Positions 26,558 through 36,617 of a stretch of 64,000 nucleotides of DNA are shown here, one piece after another. Origin of the DNA: Shewanella mesophila (GTDB taxonomy: Bacteria; Pseudomonadota; Gammaproteobacteria; Enterobacterales; Shewanellaceae); NCBI RefSeq assembly GCF_019457515.1, contig NZ_CP080421.1, positions 310,001-374,000 of the forward strand. Reading direction: 5' to 3'. Below the pieces are notes generated by a model. The model worked only from the letters and a program-made list of their open reading frames with translations. It had not been told where the DNA came from and searched no databases. The translations under genes and the position numbers were made by a program. Numbering within the stretch: the stretch's first letter is position 1; each line of letters starts with the position of its first letter.

Positions 26558-26708
26558 TTATCATTACACCTTGCGCTTCAAAGGGGCGCTATAGTACGCC
26601 TTTTTCAAGCCTGTGAAAAGGTCAATAAATGACCTGAGAGCAACTTTTTTACTTGACTTTTGCATGTTGAGAAGTCAGTGGCGGCCTTGAGGCCGCTGGC
26701 TTTTACTG

Positions 26709-27590
26709 TTATTTACGGGTGCCTGTCAAGCGACTCCAATCTTCTTTGTGAGCGGGCGCGTCCATGTCAAACCACTGGGCATAGTGTTGACTAATTTCAT
26801 CTGCTTGCTCTTTGAGTAAACCTGAAAGCGCGAGCAAACCACCCGGTTGCACCTTTTCAGCAATTAGCGGGGCTAGTTCTCGAAGTGGTCCCGCTAAGAT
26901 ATTGGCGACTAAAACTTCTGCTTTAAGATCGGCTGGTTGATCTTCGGGCAGAAACAGTGCGAGTTTATCTGCGACACCATTGCGTTCGGCATTTGCTTTA
27001 GAGGCATCGATAGCTTGATAGTCGATATCAATGCCTGTCACTTTTGAGGCGCCAAGTTTTAATGCCGCGACCGCAAGGATGCCTGATCCACAGCCAAAAT
27101 CGATCGCTTCTTTGCCTTCAAGATCGAGTCCATCTAGCCATTCTAAACACAGCGCCGTGGTTGGGTGGGTGCCAGTACCAAAGGCAAGCCCTGGATCGAG
27201 CATGACATTGACCGCTTGTGGGTCTGGCACTTCACGCCAGCTAGGACAGATCCATAGACGATGACCAAATTGGATTGGATGGAAGTTGTCCATCCACTCA
27301 CGTTCCCAGTCTTTATCTTCGACTTGCTCAATTTTGTGGCTAAAGTCTTCTCCTATGTATGGTTGTAGCTTTAGCATTTCAACGATAGGAGCCAGATCAT
27401 AGTCGGCTTCAAATAGGGCGGTTAACACTGTGTGGCTCCATAGTGGGGTTTCGCCCAAGCTTGGCTCATAAATAGGCGTGTCTTTACCATCTTCATAGGT
27501 AATAGACAGTGCACCAAAATCCATGAGCAAGTCGCTTAATTGGTCGGCATGTTGGTTATCGGTATCGATTTTTATCTGGATCCAGGCCAT
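26709..27590 (-). CDS. prmA: Ribosomal protein L11 methyltransferase
   Basis: Protein of 293 residues, as in E. coli. The N-terminal ferredoxin-like L11-recognition domain (1-65) is linked to a Rossmann methyltransferase domain with the S-adenosylmethionine motif [15 protein letters not shown] (about 161-175) and [11 protein letters not shown]. It trimethylates several amino groups of L11. Promoter sequences should lie in 27591-27935, shared with the divergent frd operon. A GCGGCC/GGCCGC hairpin lies just past the stop. Confidence 0.97.
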   Translation of the reverse strand: MAWIQIKIDTDNQHADQLSDLLMDFGALSITYEDGKDTPIYEPSLGETPLWSHTVLTALFEADYDLAPIVEMLKLQPYIGEDFSHKIEQVEDKDWEREWMDNFHPIQFGHRLWICPSWREVPDPQAVNVMLDPGLAFGTGTHPTTALCLEWLDGLDLEGKEAIDFGCGSGILAVAALKLGASKVTGIDIDYQAIDASKANAERNGVADKLALFLPEDQPADLKAEVLVANILAGPLRELAPLIAEKVQPGGLLALSGLLKEQADEISQHYAQWFDMDAPAHKEDWSRLTGTRK

Positions 27591-27935
27591 GGGATCTTCT
27601 CTCTTAGGTCATTAATGGCGTTATTGTAAACCATGCGGCAACTAAAGGCAGAATGATCTGTTATCGATATTTACAGTCTTTTGAATAGAGCTGTAGATTC
27701 AACTGGTTATCTCTTGAATTTGGTGCTAGTTGTTTTGTTTGAATTGACCATTTAAATACATGATTAATATTGGTAAATTGGCTTTACCTCCGTTTCTATT
27801 TTTGCGATTGTTTGTGATCTTTATCAAATGTTTGCACTGCTATTGGTGAGGCATATCACGCTTTGCTTGCCTGATGATTTTATGGTTTTCGCTTACTGCT
27901 ATGGTGTAGATCCCGACACTAGGCGCTGAATTAAA
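27591..27935. other. Divergent promoter region prmA / frdC1
   Basis: About 345 A/T-rich bases separating prmA and the fumarate reductase operon. The one recognisable site is the CRP/FNR-like dyad at 27813-27828; nothing else with gene-like features is seen. Confidence 0.5.
27813..27828 (+). promoter_or_regulatory. Hybrid CRP/FNR-type operator upstream of frd
   Basis: TGTGATCTTTATCAAA reads as a CRP site (TGTGA-N6-TCAAA, one mismatch to TCACA) and equally as an FNR/EtrA box (GTGAT-N4-ATCAA, one mismatch to TTGAT). It lies about 108 bases before the frdC1 start, suitable for activation. In Shewanella CRP is known as a major activator of anaerobic respiration, with EtrA (FNR) contributing, which makes a dual-readable site plausible. 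Confidence 0.6.
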
Positions 27936-28658
27936 ATGAATCCAAAAAGCATGCAATCTCATCATACCCATTACGCTTCGCTTGGAAGCCCATGGTCTGC
28001 TCTGGCCGATAAACTGCAGAGTGCGACTGGCATAATGCTTGGTTGTTTTTTACTGGCTCATCTTCATTTTGAATCGAGCATCTTGCTCGGTAAGGAAGCC
28101 TTTTACCATGTAGTGCAGTTTCTTGAGGGAGGCATGTTTAGTTCGACGGGTCATGGTATGCCAGTCGTGACCAAAGTTTTTTCTATTTTTATTATGTTGG
28201 TCGTTATTATCCATGCTGCGGTAGCATTGCGACGTTTCCCTGCTCAATTGGGTCAGTGGCGAGCACTAAGACGTCATATGCATGGTATTAGTCATAGAGA
28301 CAGTCACGCCTGGTTTTGGCAGCTGGCGACGGGATTTATTCTATTTTTCTTAGCGCCTGTACATATTTTTACCATGATCACTAATCCCGAAATAGGCCCC
28401 TATCTATCGGCCGAAAGGGTATATCACGCCAACGCTTGGTTGTTGTATGTGCTGTTGCTGCCTGCTGTCGTGATCCACGCCATGATAGGTTTGTATCGCG
28501 TTACGGTGAAATGGGGCTTTACTGCCAATCGTAGTGGAGTGAGAAAGATAGCCAAGTTTTTGATTATCTACCTGATTACTATTGGGTTACTGAGTTTGTT
28601 TTCTTACATCATGATTGGACGTGAGCTGACACTACCTATCACACCATTCGTTCCCTAA
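27936..28658 (+). CDS. frdC: Fumarate reductase di-haem cytochrome b subunit, paralog 1
   Basis: Protein of 240 residues with five predicted membrane helices, of the Wolinella succinogenes FrdC type. The four haem-ligand histidines align at His42, His93, His143 and His181. Glu64 matches the menaquinol-site Glu66 of Wolinella. However, two residues before the last haem ligand there is Val179 (PAVVIHAMIG) where Wolinella has Glu180 (VELHG), the residue of the transmembrane proton (E-) pathway. The protein anchors the FrdAB catalytic subunits and passes electrons from or to menaquinone. The next gene is a second, complete copy of this subunit. Confidence 0.88.
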   Translation: MNPKSMQSHHTHYASLGSPWSALADKLQSATGIMLGCFLLAHLHFESSILLGKEAFYHVVQFLEGGMFSSTGHGMPVVTKVFSIFIMLVVIIHAAVALRRFPAQLGQWRALRRHMHGISHRDSHAWFWQLATGFILFFLAPVHIFTMITNPEIGPYLSAERVYHANAWLLYVLLLPAVVIHAMIGLYRVTVKWGFTANRSGVRKIAKFLIIYLITIGLLSLFSYIMIGRELTLPITPFVP

Positions 28659-28810
28659 TTGTGGTCTACACTCTGTAGATTAGCATTTTGTGAATTATCA
28701 GGTGGTGTTTTGATCTATCGCACGGTTTTTATTGGATTTGTGAGCGACATTAGCATTAAGTGTTTTCATATATTGTGTAAACCGCGTCGCCTACCCAATA
28801 GGGAGAAAAT

Positions 28811-29482
28811 ATGTCGTTGACTCGTAATAAATATAACTTAAGTGGTTGGCTCGATATAAGTCAGAGTCTTACGGGCGTTATTTTGACGCTGTTTTTATGG
28901 ACACATTTAGTCTTGGTGTCGTCGATTTTACTTGGTGGCGATGCAATGACCATGGTAGCAAAAACCATGGAGCTGAGTTTTTTAAGCGCTGATGGTCATG
29001 GTTATCCTTGGATAGTGTCGACAATTGCCGTTGTTGTAGCAGGATTAGCACTTATTCACGTGTTGGTTGCTGCCCATAAGATGCCGCTTAACCTTGCTCA
29101 GCAACGGGCACTGCGCGAGCAGATGAGTGTCATCCATCATGACGATACCAAGTTGTGGGTGTGGCAAGCCATTACAGGGGTAGGTATTTTTCTATTATTA
29201 CCTGTTCATTTATGGCTAATAGGCAGTGCGCCAGAAACGATAGGCCCGACAGGCAGCGCCGAGCGTATTTGGAATGATGGTGTGTGGATGGTGTATGTGC
29301 CATTACTGTTCTGTGTCGAGCTTCATGCCGCCATAGGCATCTATCGAGTAGCGATTAAGTGGGGAGCCGAAAGAGCGCTTAACAATAGATCGCGGATTAA
29401 AAAAATAAAAACCATCGTAAGTATTGTATTTGTGGTGATTGGCATTGCGTCATTGCTGGCCTTTCTTCCCTATGCGAGTTGA
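28811..29482 (+). CDS. frdC: Fumarate reductase di-haem cytochrome b subunit, paralog 2
   Basis: Protein of 223 residues, related to but clearly different from paralog 1. Haem ligands align at His32, His83, His133 and His172; Glu54 matches the menaquinol-site Glu66 of Wolinella, and Glu170 in CVELHAAIG matches the E-pathway Glu180. On residues it is therefore the more Wolinella-like of the two. It lies 152 bases after paralog 1, has a GGGAG ribosome binding site, and is 21 bases before frdA, suggesting it is the cognate anchor. Confidence 0.9.
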   Translation: MSLTRNKYNLSGWLDISQSLTGVILTLFLWTHLVLVSSILLGGDAMTMVAKTMELSFLSADGHGYPWIVSTIAVVVAGLALIHVLVAAHKMPLNLAQQRALREQMSVIHHDDTKLWVWQAITGVGIFLLLPVHLWLIGSAPETIGPTGSAERIWNDGVWMVYVPLLFCVELHAAIGIYRVAIKWGAERALNNRSRIKKIKTIVSIVFVVIGIASLLAFLPYAS

Positions 29483-29503
29483 TTCCCTAGTTAAGGAGCA
29501 AGT

Positions 29504-31510
29504 GTGAAACTGATATATACCGATTCTTTAGTGGTTGGTGCGGGGCTCGCAGGTCTGAGAGTCGCCATAGCATCAAAAGAGCGAGGATTAGATACTGTCG
29601 TCCTCTCCCTTATTCCTGCAAAACGTTCGCATTCAGCAGCAGCACAGGGCGGCATGCAGGCTAGCCTAGGTAATACAGTGAAGGGGATGGGTGACGATGA
29701 AGATGTCCATTTTCAAGATACAGTAAAAGGATCGGATTGGGGCTGTGATCAAGAGGTCGCACGTATGTTTGCTCATTGTGCACCGAAAGCGGTGCGCGAA
29801 CTCGCAAACTGGGGCGTGCCCTGGACTCGGGTGACTAAAGGCCCAAGAGACGTTGTAGTCAATGCGGAAAAGGTTACGATCGAAGAAGCGGAAGAAGCGC
29901 ATGGGTTAATTAATGCCCGTGACTTTGGTGGTACCAAGAAGTGGCGTACCTGCTATACCGCCGATGGAACGGGGCACTCGTTGCTATATGCGGTCGATAA
30001 TAAAGCCATTTCTATGGATATTCCGGTGCATGAGCGCATTGAAGCATTAGCGCTTATTCATGATGGTAGTCGCTGTCATGGTGTGGTCGCCCGCTGTCTT
30101 ATTACTGGTGAGTTAAGGGCTTATATCGGCAAATCGACGACTATCGCTACTGGCGGTTACGGTCGTATCTATGAGGTGTCAACTAACGCGATCATCTGTG
30201 AAGGTATTGGTCAGGCGTTAGCCCTTGAAACCGGCGTCGCTAAGCTTGGCAATATGGAGGCGGTGCAGTTTCATCCCACTGCCATAGTGCCCGTAGGGAT
30301 TTTAACCACAGAAGGTTGTCGTGGTGATGGCGGCTTATTACGTGATAAAGATGGTCACCGATTTATGCCCGACTATGAGCCAGAGAAGAAGGAGCTTGCC
30401 TCTCGTGATGTGGTATCACGGCGTATGACTGAGCATATTCGCAAAGGTAAAGGCGTCGATAGTCCTTATGGACCGCATTTATGGCTCGATATTACCTTGC
30501 TTGGACGTAAGCATGTCGAGACTAACTTGCGTGAAGTAAAAGAGATTTGCGAAAACTTTTTAGGGATAGATCCTGCCAAAGATTGGATTCCCGTGCGTCC
30601 GACTCAGCATTATTCAATGGGAGGGATTCGTACCGATGCCACTGGTCAAAACCCTCAGCTTAAGGGGTTATTTAGCGTCGGTGAGGCCGCTTGTTGGGAC
30701 ATGCATGGATTTAACCGCCTGGGTGGAAATTCGCTGGCTGAAACCGTGGTAGGTGGGATGATCATCGGCAAATATGTCGCCGATTTCTGCGAGCAAAACA
30801 CCTTAGAGATCGATACTGCGTTGGTGGACAAATTTGTTACTCAAGTTCGCAGTGAAATTGATGATTTGGTTGAAGGTCAGGGCAGCGAATCCGCTTTTGA
30901 TATTAAGCTTGAGATGCAGCGTATCATGATGGATTACGTGGGTATTTTCCGCAACGGCCCCGAATTACAAAAGGCGGTTGAGCAATTACAAGCCCTGTTG
31001 CTGCGTTCACGTAATATCGGCCTGACTTGTAAAAAACGACATGCCAACCCTGAGCTAGTCGAAGCTCTAAGAGTTAAACGTATGCTTAAGGTGGCGCTCA
31101 CGGTTGCCTGCGGCGCTGAGGCGCGTACCGAAAGTCGTGGTGCTCATGCTCGTGAAGACTTCCCGCAACGTAATGATAAAGAGTGGCTCAATCGAACCCT
31201 CTCTAGTTGGCCAAATCATGATGCCACCCTGCCCGAGCTTGATTATGAGCAACTTGATGTGATGAAGATGGAGTTGCCACCGGGATATCGTGGCTACGGG
31301 ATCAATAATGCGATTGCACACCCAGACACAGAGAAGCGTGAGCAGCAGATCACTGAAATATTAAGTGGCTTAGGGGATGACGCCGATCGTTATGAACGGC
31401 AGCGGGCGATAATGCCTTTTGATGTTCCGCCTTCATTAAAAGAGAAAAATGAGCGTTTACACGATAAGCAGCTTAAAAATAGTCAACAGCTTGGAGATAA
31501 AAACCAATGA
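29504..31510 (+). CDS. frdA: Fumarate reductase flavoprotein subunit
   Basis: Protein of 668 residues starting at a GTG five bases after AAGGAG. The N-terminal FAD dinucleotide motif [10 protein letters not shown] is followed by His43 in [11 protein letters not shown], the histidine that covalently holds FAD in this family. [16 protein letters not shown], and [10 protein letters not shown] belong to the substrate and active site; [10 protein letters not shown] is the second FAD segment. It interconverts fumarate and succinate on the cytoplasmic side. Its length and C-terminus resemble Wolinella-type quinol:fumarate reductase rather than the periplasmic flavocytochrome c. It overlaps frdB by four bases. 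Confidence 0.95.
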   Translation: MKLIYTDSLVVGAGLAGLRVAIASKERGLDTVVLSLIPAKRSHSAAAQGGMQASLGNTVKGMGDDEDVHFQDTVKGSDWGCDQEVARMFAHCAPKAVRELANWGVPWTRVTKGPRDVVVNAEKVTIEEAEEAHGLINARDFGGTKKWRTCYTADGTGHSLLYAVDNKAISMDIPVHERIEALALIHDGSRCHGVVARCLITGELRAYIGKSTTIATGGYGRIYEVSTNAIICEGIGQALALETGVAKLGNMEAVQFHPTAIVPVGILTTEGCRGDGGLLRDKDGHRFMPDYEPEKKELASRDVVSRRMTEHIRKGKGVDSPYGPHLWLDITLLGRKHVETNLREVKEICENFLGIDPAKDWIPVRPTQHYSMGGIRTDATGQNPQLKGLFSVGEAACWDMHGFNRLGGNSLAETVVGGMIIGKYVADFCEQNTLEIDTALVDKFVTQVRSEIDDLVEGQGSESAFDIKLEMQRIMMDYVGIFRNGPELQKAVEQLQALLLRSRNIGLTCKKRHANPELVEALRVKRMLKVALTVACGAEARTESRGAHAREDFPQRNDKEWLNRTLSSWPNHDATLPELDYEQLDVMKMELPPGYRGYGINNAIAHPDTEKREQQITEILSGLGDDADRYERQRAIMPFDVPPSLKEKNERLHDKQLKNSQQLGDKNQ

Positions 31511-32238
31511 GTCAGGGGCGTACATTAACCTTTAATATCTTCCGTTATGATCCGCAAGAGCCTGACGATAAACCGAAGATGGTCAAATACCAGCTTGAAG
31601 AAGCGCCAGGTATGACGGTATTTATCGCCCTTAATATGCTCAGGGAAAAACAAGATCCCTCATTGCAGTTTGATTTTGTCTGCCGTGCTGGGATTTGTGG
31701 CAGCTGCGCCATGGTGATCAATGGTTATCCAACATTGGCGTGCCGTACACTCACCAGCAAATACCCTAAAGGTGAGATCACCTTGATGCCACTGCCCGGA
31801 TTTGAGCTAATAGGCGATCTTTCGGTGAATACGGGTAAGTTTATGCGTGAACTCGCCGAGCGCTTGAAGTTATGGCTACACCCAAAAACTGATGAAATAG
31901 ATATTCATCGCATCGAAGCGCCAATGGCACCTGAAGAGGCGGCCAAGCTTTATGAGCTTGAACGCTGCGTCGAGTGTGGCGTATGCGTCTCGGCCTGTGC
32001 GACAAAACAGATGCGTGATACCTTTGTGGGGGCCGTTGGGATGATGAAAATTGCCCGCTTTGAACTCGATAGTCGCGACGCCCGTAGTGTCGAAGATTTT
32101 TACCATGTTATCGGTAATCAAGATGGCGTATTTGGCTGCATGACCCTGCTCGGTTGTCAGGATAACTGCCCCAAAGATCTGCCTCATATGCAGCAAATTG
32201 CCTATCTACGCCGTAAGATGGCTACCGCTTTAGTTTAG
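31507..32238 (+). CDS. frdB: Fumarate reductase iron-sulfur subunit
   Basis: Protein of 243 residues that carries electrons between the cytochrome b and the flavoprotein. The N-terminal plant-type [2Fe-2S] site is CRAGICGSC plus the Cys in TLACRT; the C-terminal ferredoxin part has [11 protein letters not shown], and [16 protein letters not shown] for the remaining [4Fe-4S]/[3Fe-4S] ligands. The start overlaps frdA (ATGA), and a strong terminator follows, so frdC1-frdC2-frdA-frdB is a closed unit. Confidence 0.96.
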   Translation: MSQGRTLTFNIFRYDPQEPDDKPKMVKYQLEEAPGMTVFIALNMLREKQDPSLQFDFVCRAGICGSCAMVINGYPTLACRTLTSKYPKGEITLMPLPGFELIGDLSVNTGKFMRELAERLKLWLHPKTDEIDIHRIEAPMAPEEAAKLYELERCVECGVCVSACATKQMRDTFVGAVGMMKIARFELDSRDARSVEDFYHVIGNQDGVFGCMTLLGCQDNCPKDLPHMQQIAYLRRKMATALV

Positions 32239-32257
32239 TTTTTATGTCCAAATAACC

Positions 32258-32287
32258 AAGCCTGCGAAATGCAGGCTTTCTTTTTAT
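32258..32287 (+). terminator. Rho-independent terminator of the frd operon
   Basis: AAGCCTGC and GCAGGCTT form an 8-bp stem with loop GAAAT, followed by TCTTTTTAT, 20 bases past the frdB stop. Confidence 0.9.
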
Positions 32288-32337
32288 ATCGATAAAATTT
32301 AGCATGCATAAATCGCCGTTACTCGAATGTCCTACTG

Positions 32338-33243
32338 ATGCAATTAGCTGACTTAATTTTGTTTGTACGTGTTGCCGATTGTGGCAGTTTGACTGCGGCG
32401 GCAGTTGAGTTAGATATCTCTACAGCCGTTGCAAGTGCAGGGCTTAAACGGCTAGAAAAGCAACTTGATACCGTGCTGTTCATTCGTAGTACTCGAAGTT
32501 TACGTTTAACTGCAGCAGGTGAGCGCTATCTTAGTTATTGCCGATCCGCGCTAGAAGATCTTCGTTTAGGAGAGCAGGCGCTGGCGAGTATAAAAGATAA
32601 GATTACTGGTACATTGAGTCTCGCATTGCCGTCTGATGCAGGGCGTAACTTTATTCTGCCTTGGCTCGACATGCTCATGGATGAACATCCGCAGTTGCAG
32701 TTAAGGCTGCATTTATCCGATAGTTTGACCGACTTTTACCATGATAAAATTGATGTTGCGTTGCGTTCAGGTAACCCCAAAGATTCCAGTTTAGTTGCGT
32801 TTAAGATCTGTTCTGCAAAGCGGGTCTTATGTGCTTCTCCAGGCTATATAGATAGATATGGTAAGGTGGAAACTCTAGCGGATTTAGAAAAGCACAACTG
32901 CTTGTTTTTCATGTTAGATCAGCGAACTCACGATCAATGGTGCTTCTATCGAGATCAACAAGTACATAAGGTACGTGTATCGGGAAATCGTATCTGTAAT
33001 GATGCTGAAGTTGCCAGAAAATGGGCGCTTGCTGGAAAGGGCGTTGTTTACAAATCTTCTGTAGATTTAGCTGAAGATTTAGCTAGCGGTAGTCTAGTAC
33101 CAATGCTAACGCAGTACAGTGGTGAAAGCGCAGATCTCTATTTGGTTTGTCCTGGTCGTCAACATGTTACGCCGCTTGTTCTACTGCTGCGGGAGCATTT
33201 ACGCAAGTTGTGCAAGCAGAGGATTGCTCACTTTGGGCAATAA
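32338..33243 (+). CDS. LysR-family transcriptional regulator
   Basis: Protein of 301 residues, the normal LysR length. The N-terminal helix-turn-helix (about 3-62: DLILFVRVADCGSLTAAAVE, then KRLEKQLDTVLF) is followed by a periplasmic-binding-like effector domain from about 90 (TGTLSLALPSDAGRNFILPW). Effector and targets are not evident: it is preceded by the frd terminator and convergent with rho, so there is no adjacent divergent target gene. The start lacks a strong ribosome binding site. Could belong to the CrgA/DsdC-like group, but I cannot place it further. Confidence 0.85.
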   Translation: MQLADLILFVRVADCGSLTAAAVELDISTAVASAGLKRLEKQLDTVLFIRSTRSLRLTAAGERYLSYCRSALEDLRLGEQALASIKDKITGTLSLALPSDAGRNFILPWLDMLMDEHPQLQLRLHLSDSLTDFYHDKIDVALRSGNPKDSSLVAFKICSAKRVLCASPGYIDRYGKVETLADLEKHNCLFFMLDQRTHDQWCFYRDQQVHKVRVSGNRICNDAEVARKWALAGKGVVYKSSVDLAEDLASGSLVPMLTQYSGESADLYLVCPGRQHVTPLVLLLREHLRKLCKQRIAHFGQ

Positions 33244-33266
33244 CAATGACCGCTTACACTCATAAA

Positions 33267-33290
33267 AAATGCCGCTAATTAGCGGCATTT
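33267..33290. terminator. Bidirectional terminator between lysR-type gene and rho
   Basis: AAATGCCGCT / AGCGGCATTT form a perfect 10-bp stem with loop AATT. A-rich sequence on the left and TATT on the right allow use in both directions, as expected between convergent genes. Confidence 0.85.
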
Positions 33291-33314
33291 TATTAAGTAT
33301 CGATAATCTATTAC

Positions 33315-34580
33315 TTAGCTCTTAGCGCGTTTCATCGCTGTAAAGAACTCATCGTTGGTCTTGGTCATAGCCAGCTTATCGATAAGGAATTCCATACCGC
33401 TCACCTCATCCATTGGATTAAGGATTTTACGTAGGATCCACATCTTTTGTAGCTCATCAGGTGTGGTGAGCTTCTCTTCACGACGAGTACCAGAGCGATT
33501 AAAGTCGATCGCTGGGAAAACACGTTTCTCAGCGGCTTTACGAGAAAGGTGTAACTCTTGGTTACCTGTACCTTTAAACTCTTCGTAAATCACTTCATCC
33601 ATTTTCGAACCTGTATCAACCAATGCTGTTGCGATAATGGTCAAGCTGCCGCCGTGTTCGATGTTACGTGCCGCACCGAAGAAACGCTTTGGACGATGTA
33701 GTGCGTTAGCATCGACACCACCAGTAAGAACCTTACCTGATGATGGGATAACTGTGTTGTAAGCACGTGCAAGACGGGTGATAGAGTCAAGCAAGATAAC
33801 CACGTCTTTCTTGTGCTCAACTAATCGTTTAGCTTTTTCGATAACCATTTCTGCAACTTGTACGTGACGGCTCGCTGGTTCATCGAAGGTAGAAGCAATA
33901 ACTTCGCCTTTCACCATACGTTGCATTTCGGTTACTTCTTCTGGACGCTCATCGATTAGCAGCACCATCAATACCACTTCAGGATTGTTGTAGGCGATGC
34001 TTTGCGCCATATTCTGAAGTAGTAGTGTTTTACCTGCTTTGGGCGGCGCTACGATCAAGCCACGTTGGCCTTTACCAATGGGTGAACACAGATCTAGGAT
34101 TCGAGAAGTAATATCTTCAGTTGAACCATTACCACGCTCCATACGCATACGTTCTTCGGCATGCAGAGGGGTAAGGTTTTCAAATAGGATTTTATTACGA
34201 GAGTTTTCTGGCTTATCGAAGTTAACTTCGGTCACTTTTAATAGGGCGAAATAACGTTCGCCCTCTTTTGGTGGACGAATCTTACCGAAGATGGTGTCAC
34301 CTGTACGCATGTTAAAGCGGCGTATTTGGCTTGGCGACACATAGATATCGTCAGGACCTGCTAGGTATGAACCATCAGAGCTACGAAGGAAGCCAAAGCC
34401 ATCTTGCAGAATCTCTAAAACACCACCACCGAAAATATCTTCGCCGCTTTTTGCGTGGGCTTTAAGGATTGCGAAAATGATGTCCTGCTTGCGAGCGCGG
34501 GCCATATTTTCTAGCTTCATGTCTTGGGCAAGTTGTACTAAATCTGAAATCGGTGTGTCTTTTAATTCTGATAAATTCAT
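33315..34580 (-). CDS. rho: Transcription termination factor Rho
   Basis: Protein of 421 residues, nearly identical in length to E. coli Rho. The N-terminal RNA-binding cold-shock-like domain holds GFGFLRS; the ATPase domain has the P-loop [10 protein letters not shown] (about 180), Walker [29 protein letters not shown] and the R-loop/Q-loop region [14 protein letters not shown]. It forms a hexameric helicase that ends untranslated transcripts. It lies downstream of trxA on the same strand, as in E. coli, with a leader of about 230 bases. Confidence 0.98.
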   Translation of the reverse strand: MNLSELKDTPISDLVQLAQDMKLENMARARKQDIIFAILKAHAKSGEDIFGGGVLEILQDGFGFLRSSDGSYLAGPDDIYVSPSQIRRFNMRTGDTIFGKIRPPKEGERYFALLKVTEVNFDKPENSRNKILFENLTPLHAEERMRMERGNGSTEDITSRILDLCSPIGKGQRGLIVAPPKAGKTLLLQNMAQSIAYNNPEVVLMVLLIDERPEEVTEMQRMVKGEVIASTFDEPASRHVQVAEMVIEKAKRLVEHKKDVVILLDSITRLARAYNTVIPSSGKVLTGGVDANALHRPKRFFGAARNIEHGGSLTIIATALVDTGSKMDEVIYEEFKGTGNQELHLSRKAAEKRVFPAIDFNRSGTRREEKLTTPDELQKMWILRKILNPMDEVSGMEFLIDKLAMTKTNDEFFTAMKRAKS

Positions 34581-34730
34581 CGTGGTGGGTCTTGTTCTTA
34601 CGTGACAATGCCATCTTTGATCTACTGATGTGTAACTTTAAGAGTATCGATCGGATAGCAAGAAGTGGGTTAGTTAGAATGAGTCTGGTTATTAAAGTAG
34701 CACTAACAAGGCTAATCGTCTAGAAATTTA

Positions 34731-34775
34731 GTGACTCTGGACACAATTACTTTACAAGGCTGTGTCGAGAGTCAC
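34731..34775. other. Long imperfect hairpin between trxA and rho
   Basis: GTGACTCT-G-GACACA (34731-34745) pairs with TGTGTC-G-AGAGTCAC (34761-34775): 14 pairs with one G/G mismatch and a 15-base loop. It lies 37 bases past the trxA stop and about 150 bases before the rho start. The following minus-strand sequence is not a clear T run, so it may be a weak trxA terminator, an RNA-stability element or part of an upstream rho leader. Confidence 0.55.
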
Positions 34776-34811
34776 TTTCTATGACCAAAAAGTCACAGTG
34801 AACGCAATTTT

Positions 34812-35138
34812 TTATAGCTGCGCGTCGATAAACTCTTTTAGTTGAGTTTTAGAAAGCGCGCCGACCTTAGTATCTGCAAGCTCACCATTTTTAAACATAA
34901 GTAGTGTTGGGATACCACGAACACCATATTTGGCTGGTGAAGCGTTATTTTGGTCAACGTTTAGCTTAGCGATAGTCACCTTGCCTTCATACTCTTCAGC
35001 TACGTCGTCTAAGATTGGAGCAATCATTTTACAAGGACCACACCATTCAGCCCAGAAATCAACCAATACAGGGATTTCAGACTTAATTACGTCATTTTCG
35101 AAGCTGTCGTCAGTTAAGGTAATAATTTTATCGCTCAT
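34812..35138 (-). CDS. trxA: Thioredoxin 1
   Basis: Protein of 108 residues, the canonical size. The redox site WCGPCK has Cys33 and Cys36, and the conserved cis-Pro segment is [12 protein letters not shown]. It reduces disulfides of ribonucleotide reductase and other cytoplasmic proteins. It is upstream of rho and divergent from rhlB, as in E. coli. No signal peptide is present, in contrast with the thioredoxin-fold protein at 37866-38402. Confidence 0.98.
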   Translation of the reverse strand: MSDKIITLTDDSFENDVIKSEIPVLVDFWAEWCGPCKMIAPILDDVAEEYEGKVTIAKLNVDQNNASPAKYGVRGIPTLLMFKNGELADTKVGALSKTQLKEFIDAQL

Positions 35139-35309
35139 GATGTTCTCCAGTTAGGGTGCCATTGCTGGTTTGTTAATGGCTTAACCTGTATATTGGGTCT
35201 GAAATTAGCTTTTCAAGATATTTTAGCGGCTTTCAGAACTCTTTTTTCATTAGCCGTTATTTCAAACGATCGAGTTCCTTATTGCAACCCTAACTGGTAT
35301 GCTTGCGCT

Positions 35310-36617
35310 ATGAGCGAAACACATTTAACAAATCAAAAGTTTGCCGACTTTTCTCTGCATCCAGAGATCCAAAAGGCACTAATCGAAAGCGGCTTTGAAT
35401 ATTGCACGCCTATCCAAGCATTATCATTACCGATTTTACTTCAGCATAAAGATATTGCGGGTCAAGCACAGACGGGTACGGGTAAAACCTTAGCCTTTCT
35501 AATTGCCACCTTTAACCACTTACTGACAACTTCTGTTCCCGAAGGTCGTGAAACTAATCAGCCTCGTGCGATTGTGATGGCGCCTACTCGTGAGTTGGCA
35601 ATTCAAATTGCTAAAGATGCGAATTTACTTGCTAAACATACAGGCCTAAAAGTCGGTATTGTCTTTGGTGGTGAAAGCTACGATGTGCAGCGTAAGGTGC
35701 TGGATAAGGGCGTAGATATTTTGATCGGTACAACCGGGCGTATTATCGATTATGTTCGTCAAGGTGTACTGAACGTCAGTTCGATTCAGGCCGTAGTGCT
35801 CGATGAAGCCGATCGTATGTTTGATCTAGGCTTTATCAAGGATATTCGCTTCCTATTTAGGCGTATGCCTGATGCTAAGTCACGTCTTAACATGTTGTTT
35901 TCAGCGACGCTGTCAATGAAAGTGCAAGAGTTGGCTTATGATCATATGAATGATCCCGAAAAAGTCGAAATTGCACCGAGCGAAAAAACCTCGAAAAATA
36001 TTACCGAAGAGATCTTCTATCCTTCACAGGAAGAGAAGATGCGCTTGTTGCTAACCTTGATTGAAGAGGATTGGCCTGAAAAAGCTATCGTATTCTCTAA
36101 CACTAAGCACAGCTGCGAAAATCTTTGGGCACATTTAGAGGGTGATGGTCATCGCGTTGGTTTGCTGACTGGTGATGTGCCGCAGAAGAAGCGTATTCGC
36201 ATTCTTGAGCAGTTTACCTCTGGCGACTTAGATATTTTAGTGGCAACCGATGTTGCGGCGCGTGGATTACATATCTCTGATGTGTCGCACGTTTACAACT
36301 ATGATCTTCCAGATGATTGCGAAGATTATGTGCATCGTATCGGCCGTACAGGTCGTGCTGGTCAAAAAGGGATCTCAATCAGTTTCGCCTGTGAAGAGTA
36401 TGCCCTTAACTTACCAGCGATCGAGAGCTACATTCAGCACTCTATCCCTGTGACTAACTACGATAGCGATGCCTTGCTTGATGATCTTCCACCACCGGTA
36501 CGAATTCATCGTAAACACACGACACGCCCTACGGGTCGTCCAGGTAGTGGGAAGCCTCAAGGTGGTCGTCCTGGAGCGCGTCCACGACGCCATGATAGGA
36601 CTCGTAGACACAGCTAA
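35310..36617 (+). CDS. rhlB: ATP-dependent RNA helicase RhlB
   Basis: DEAD-box helicase, 435 residues from the ATG at 35310. A longer frame from 35193 exists, but [18 protein letters not shown] matches the start of RhlB as I remember it. Motifs in order: the Q motif [58 protein letters not shown] and [10 protein letters not shown]. The tail is a basic Arg/Gly/Pro-rich extension (ending [10 protein letters not shown]) for RNA binding. RhlB is the helicase of the RNA degradosome. The stop codon abuts the gppA start. Confidence 0.95.
   Translation: MSETHLTNQKFADFSLHPEIQKALIESGFEYCTPIQALSLPILLQHKDIAGQAQTGTGKTLAFLIATFNHLLTTSVPEGRETNQPRAIVMAPTRELAIQIAKDANLLAKHTGLKVGIVFGGESYDVQRKVLDKGVDILIGTTGRIIDYVRQGVLNVSSIQAVVLDEADRMFDLGFIKDIRFLFRRMPDAKSRLNMLFSATLSMKVQELAYDHMNDPEKVEIAPSEKTSKNITEEIFYPSQEEKMRLLLTLIEEDWPEKAIVFSNTKHSCENLWAHLEGDGHRVGLLTGDVPQKKRIRILEQFTSGDLDILVATDVAARGLHISDVSHVYNYDLPDDCEDYVHRIGRTGRAGQKGISISFACEEYALNLPAIESYIQHSIPVTNYDSDALLDDLPPPVRIHRKHTTRPTGRPGSGKPQGGRPGARPRRHDRTRRHS

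Noticed and set aside
26679..26698. GCGGCC-TTGA-GGCCGC hairpin as terminator of prmA
   Set aside because: The stem is good, but the T run is on the wrong side for the minus-strand gene; nothing on the plus strand ends here. It may still affect prmA-dusB read-through.
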